A stretch of 7,523 bases of DNA from Paracoccaceae bacterium (GTDB lineage Bacteria > Pseudomonadota > Alphaproteobacteria > Rhodobacterales > Rhodobacteraceae). The stretch's first letter is position 1; every line of letters begins with the position of its first letter. Below, in pieces: positions 5,361-7,523 of the stretch. The position numbers and the translations under genes are program-made. The stretch spans positions 1 through 7,523 of the forward strand of contig DAOUQK010000178.1 of the NCBI GenBank assembly GCA_030625695.1, read 5' to 3'. The notes under the pieces were generated by a model. It was not told where the DNA came from. It ran no database searches and was given only the letters and a program-made list of their open reading frames with translations.

Positions 5361-7523
5361 TGTAGCCTCCTTATCGGACGTGTCGGTGGCATCGTCGTCA
5401 CCCAACCCACCCAGCAGATCGTCCAGATCGTCAGAGTTACCCGCCTCGTCATCCGCCCCGGTGTCTGCCAACAAATCGTCAAGACCGTCGTCGTCCCCAG
5501 CCAGATCACCCAACAGATCATCAAGATCGCTGCTAGTGCTGTCTTCATCACTTGCGCTGTCGCCCAGAAGGTCATCCAGTGCGTCATCATCACCGCCCAG
5601 ATCGCCCAGCAGATCATCAAGATCGCTACCAGAGCTGTCTTCATCACTTGCGCTGTCGCCCAGAAGGTCATCCAGTGCGTCATCATCACCGCCCAGGTCG
5701 CCCAGCAGATCGTCAAGACCGCTGTCGGCGCTGTCTTCATCACTCGCGCTGTCGCCCAGAAGGTCATCCAGTGCGTCATCATCGCCGCCAAGATCACCCA
5801 ACAGATTATCAAGATCGCTGTCGGCGCTGTCTTCATCACTTGCACTGTCGCCCAGCAGGTCATCCAGAGCGTCATCATCGCCACCCAGATCACCCAGCAG
5901 ATCGTCAAGACCGCTGTCGGCGCTGTCTTCATCACTCGCGCTGTCGCCCAGAAGGTCATCAAGATCGCTGCTGGCGTCATTTTCGCCGCTTACCGTGTCT
6001 GCCAAAAGATCGTCCAGACCGGTATCTTCACCGTCACCCAGATCACCCAACAAATCATCAAGGTCTGCGTCATCGCCTGTGGTCACTTCAACCGACGATG
6101 TATCCTCACCGCCCAACTCAGCAAGAAGAGCATCTGGAGAGTCCTCTGCCGCCTCCGGCACCTCCACATCTGCTAGCCCGCTTAGTACATCGGCTGTATC
6201 ATCGTTGTCAGATTCAGAGACCGGAACACTGGCGGCAAGGTCAGCCAACAGGTCATCGGTGGTATCCGCAACCTCTTCGGGCACCTCAATTTCACCCAAG
6301 CTATCCAAAGTATCGGCAGTTGTATCAATGGCCTCAACTTCCTTCGGCGCTGTGGCCACAAGGTCAGCCAGCAGGTCATCGGTGGCATCTTCCACCGCCT
6401 CAGGGACTTTAACTTCACTCAAACTGTCCAAGGCGTCGGTAGTAGTATCAACGACCTCGACTTCCTCCGGCGCTGTGGCCACAAGGTCAGCCAGTAAGTC
6501 GTCAGCGGTATCCTCAACCTCTTCGGGAACCTCAACACTACCCAAGCTGTCCAAAGCATCGCTGGTTGTGTCAATGGCCTCGACGTCCTCCGGCGCTGTG
6601 GCCGCAAGGTCAGCCAGCAGATCATCAGTCGTGTCTTCCACCGCCTCAGGCATTTCAACACTACCCAAGCTGTCCAAGGCATCGGCAGTTGTATCAACCA
6701 CCTCGACTTCCTCCGGCGCAGCAGCGGCGAGGTCAGCCAGTAAGTCGTCAGCGGTGTCCTCAACCTCTTCGGGCACGTCAACTTCGCCCAAACTGTCCAG
6801 AGCGTCGGCAATTGTATCCTCGGCCTCGACATCCTCAGGCGCAGTGGCGGCGAGGTCAGCCAGCAGATCATCGGTGGTATCCTCAACCTCTTGCGGAACA
6901 TCAGCCTCGGCAAGACTGTTGAGCGCGTCTGATGTTGTATCAACCTCTTCGACGGCTTCAGGGGCATTGGCCGACAATTCAGCAAGCGTATCTGTGGTCA
7001 AGGTGTCTGGCGCGACCTCTGGCAGTTCGGCGTTTCGCAACCCGTCCAAAGTGGCAGCGCTGCTGTCATCTGAAGGTTGGTCCACCACGGTTTGCGCAGA
7101 CAAATCCGACAGGACATCATTCGTTACATCGCTTTGCGGCGCTTCGTCCGGGGCATTGGCCTTGAGGTCAGACAAAACACCTTCGGTTTTGTCCGGTTCA
7201 TCAATATCCTCTGGGGTCAACGCCCGCAGGCTTTCCAAGGCTGCGGATTGATCGACCGACGCATCAGACGAAGATACCGCTGACAACAACGCTGGATCCG
7301 CCAGAATTGTCTCGATCAAGGTTTCGGCTCCGGCCTTGCCGTCCATATAGGCCATCAAATTGGAAAGTTGCGTTCGCGCCTCAAGCAAGGGGCGCAGGCC
7401 GTCAACCCTGGAAGCAATTGCGGCAGGCGAAAAATCGTCCATCTTTTCGAACGTCAGATCAACCGCGATATTGCCTTCGCCCGTCAGCGTATTGGGCACG
7501 CTGAACGCCGCACGCGGGGCCAT
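3669..7523 (-). CDS. TssB sheath end, giant acidic repeat region and TssB/TssC-like protein in one open frame (5' partial)
   Basis: An open frame of 1284 codons ends at TAG (3671-3669) and is cut by the window edge at its 5' side. Residues 1-82 match the C-terminal half of TssB (VipA), the small T6SS sheath subunit: SVPNTLTGEG, the VDLTFEKMDDFSP segment, LLEARTQL and a MDGKAGAE...DPALL end. The missing TssB N-terminus lies outside, so the Met at the edge is internal. Residues about 83-710 are acidic and low in complexity: diverged repeats, then a 41-residue repeat family, then a 32-residue LDDLL family. Residues 746-838 resemble a second TssB-type domain (FRMAIIGDFTGRAARG, LGGLDDLHPDEL). Residues 900-1217 resemble TssC (LHHPEFQSIEAQWRS, APFIAAITP, PRFMLRRPYGAK). 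A Pro/Lys linker (1219-1232) and an acidic tail follow. Normally tssB and tssC are separate genes. An internal ribosome-binding site before residue 722 suggests two products may still be made. The domain calls are solid; whether the full fusion is translated is open. Confidence 0.85.
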   Translation of the reverse strand: MAPRAAFSVPNTLTGEGNIAVDLTFEKMDDFSPAAIASRVDGLRPLLEARTQLSNLMAYMDGKAGAETLIETILADPALLSAVSSSDASVDQSAALESLRALTPEDIDEPDKTEGVLSDLKANAPDEAPQSDVTNDVLSDLSAQTVVDQPSDDSSAATLDGLRNAELPEVAPDTLTTDTLAELSANAPEAVEEVDTTSDALNSLAEADVPQEVEDTTDDLLADLAATAPEDVEAEDTIADALDSLGEVDVPEEVEDTADDLLADLAAAAPEEVEVVDTTADALDSLGSVEMPEAVEDTTDDLLADLAATAPEDVEAIDTTSDALDSLGSVEVPEEVEDTADDLLADLVATAPEEVEVVDTTTDALDSLSEVKVPEAVEDATDDLLADLVATAPKEVEAIDTTADTLDSLGEIEVPEEVADTTDDLLADLAASVPVSESDNDDTADVLSGLADVEVPEAAEDSPDALLAELGGEDTSSVEVTTGDDADLDDLLGDLGDGEDTGLDDLLADTVSGENDASSDLDDLLGDSASDEDSADSGLDDLLGDLGGDDDALDDLLGDSASDEDSADSDLDNLLGDLGGDDDALDDLLGDSASDEDSADSGLDDLLGDLGGDDDALDDLLGDSASDEDSSGSDLDDLLGDLGGDDDALDDLLGDSASDEDSTSSDLDDLLGDLAGDDDGLDDLLADTGADDEAGNSDDLDDLLGGLGDDDATDTSDKEATMSEEPEFAYGQLSAERPEPSRLNRKRFRMAIIGDFTGRAARGVMETGDALANRKPILLDPDTAEDVIESFATDLVLPIGKDGAGVAVKLGGLDDLHPDELYENVELFGELNSLRGQLSSGATAENAAKQLRAWGEKHGQPVAPTSSKSSGNTVPADCKLSDFQKLIGDTEAKLTQPSPIDELMARIVGPHIRAIPDADAMAMKGAVDEALSSAMRLVLHHPEFQSIEAQWRSIDLIARSVETDDTLDVILYDVSAEEIAADLASADDLATSGFARLLTEEPLDEEFGRGGYSALIGLYTFEETPPHAELLGRIARVAAHVDAPFIAAITPTFLDTAKEDRHKLVAEAWDTLRAMPEAGHLGLVSPRFMLRRPYGAKSEPIYEFEFEEFTMAVGLKGMLWANPAVLVAILLAKSFKENGASMELGKIMALGEIPFHFVNDQYGDQVALPCTERNITLDKIEMAVTRGIMSVAGIKGRDEIRLTSFGSLAGGEILGPWTGAPPPKPSPPKPEPVAKPTEEVDSDDETGDDIDLDDLLAGFSDDTDDDGGDIDDTDAELAALLGDL
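5366..5372 (-). promoter_or_regulatory. Strong internal Shine-Dalgarno site before codon 722
   Basis: Read on the minus strand, AAGGAGG is followed by CTACA and ATG (5360-5358), an optimal site with five bases of spacing. It lies within an open reading frame, where it codes for Lys-Glu-Ala-Thr. A TAA triplet (5373-5371) overlaps its first bases but sits one base out of frame, so a one-base difference nearby would produce the usual stop, ribosome site, start arrangement of two adjacent genes. Confidence 0.75.
5484..5963 (-). repeat. Five 96-bp tandem repeats coding for a 32-residue LDDLL unit
   Basis: Residues 521-680 form five units of exactly 32 residues, starting at 521, 553, 585, 617 and 649. 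Each unit has two motifs: LDDLLGDSASDEDSADSG, then 18 residues on, LDDLLGDLGGDDDA, then 14 residues on to the next unit. One copy has LDNLL. Looser copies flank the block, at residues 488 and 503 before it and at 681 and 700 after it, giving fourteen motifs in all (nucleotides 5412-6062). The copies are nearly identical in DNA as well as protein, for example the repeated gcgctgtcttcatcact on the plus strand. This points to recent expansion or gene conversion. The protein is strongly acidic and probably disordered between short leucine-rich helices. Confidence 0.92.
6162..6899 (-). repeat. Six 123-bp tandem repeats coding for a 41-residue acidic unit
   Basis: Residues 209-454 of the long frame consist of six units of exactly 41 residues. 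They begin at residues 209, 250, 291, 332, 373 and 414, each with VP or MP. The consensus runs VPEEVEDTTDDLLADL, then AATAPEDVEAxDTT, then xDALDSLGEVE. A seventh, shortened unit starts at 455 (VPEAAEDSPDALLAEL). Upstream, residues about 90-208 hold older, diverged copies with the same alternation of a DLLADL-like and a DALDSL-like segment; one copy is a residue longer (Pro168 to Pro210). Each unit has two short leucine-containing segments, possibly helical, separated by Pro/Glu/Asp/Thr-rich linker. The region is probably disordered. No enzyme motif is seen. Confidence 0.9.
7278..7523 (-). other. tssB: C-terminal half of the TssB (VipA) sheath domain
   Basis: This covers residues 1-82 of the long frame. 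The pattern SVPNTLTGEG, then VDLTFEKMDDFSP, LRPLLEARTQL and MDGKAGAETLIETILADPALL is the standard ending of TssB, which co-assembles with TssC into the contractile tube around Hcp. In ordinary TssB the protein stops within a few residues of DPALL. Here the frame continues into acidic repeats. The first half of TssB, including its first sheath strands, must lie to the right of the window. Confidence 0.85.

Noticed and set aside
5324..5980. A minus-strand frame coding for Met/Trp/Thr-rich repeats over the LDDLL array, running past 5360.
   Set aside because: It is an out-of-frame reading of the same 96-bp repeats, with a biologically odd composition and no homology; the repeat DNA keeps this frame free of stops.
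5412..6899. Regular DNA repeats that might suggest a CRISPR array.
   Set aside because: The repeats are contiguous, of 96 and 123 bp, multiples of three and in the coding frame, with no unique spacers.
5380..7251. A 623-codon plus-strand open frame, rich in Ser, Arg and Ala, opposite the repeats.
   Set aside because: It is the complement of the acidic repeat codons: Asp/Leu-rich sense codons give Ser/Arg antisense. It has no recognisable domain and its periodicity only mirrors the real gene.
7521..7523. The ATG at the right edge as the true start of the long gene.
   Set aside because: The sequence after it enters TssB about half-way through the domain, so the Met is internal and the real start lies outside the window.

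Overview
The window is a single-direction block of type VI secretion system (T6SS) genes, all on the minus strand, so transcription runs from position 7523 toward position 1. Both edges cut through genes. No RNA gene, insertion sequence, CRISPR array or clear terminator is visible. The G+C-leaning composition, the family make-up and a small WWAC-containing protein (recalled as DUF6931-like) beside vgrG and PAAR suggest an alphaproteobacterium, perhaps of the Rhodobacterales or roseobacter type. That placement is an inference from memory, not a search result.

Layout in transcription order: (1) 7523-3669, a very long open frame. It begins inside a TssB sheath subunit, continues in frame through about 640 residues of acidic repeats, and then enters a TssB-like/TssC-like protein with its own acidic tail. 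(2) A 69-bp A+T-rich gap holding short direct repeats. (3) 3599-1437, a complete VgrG (TssI) spike with no C-terminal toxin. (4) 1431-832, a 199-residue protein of unknown function. (5) 815-516, a stand-alone PAAR tip protein. (6) 506 to the left edge, the N-terminal part of an FHA-domain protein of the TagH type. Genes 3 to 6 are separated by only 5 to 16 bases and form one translational series, so the block is probably one operon or the end of one.

Together these encode parts of the contractile sheath (TssB and a TssC paralogue), the puncturing tip (VgrG plus PAAR), a possible tip-loading accessory and a phosphothreonine-reading regulator. Hcp, a canonical full-length TssC, the baseplate, the membrane complex and ClpV are not in view.

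The most unusual part is the sheath-side gene. The TssB end is followed by two different acidic repeat families, one of exactly 41 residues and one of exactly 32 residues carrying LDDLL motifs. These lead without a stop into an AAGGAGG ribosome-binding site and an ATG that look like a normal start for the TssC-like protein. The same LDDLL motif recurs in the acidic tail of the TssC-like protein and in the region after the FHA domain of TagH. This suggests a common docking peptide used by several components of this secretion system.
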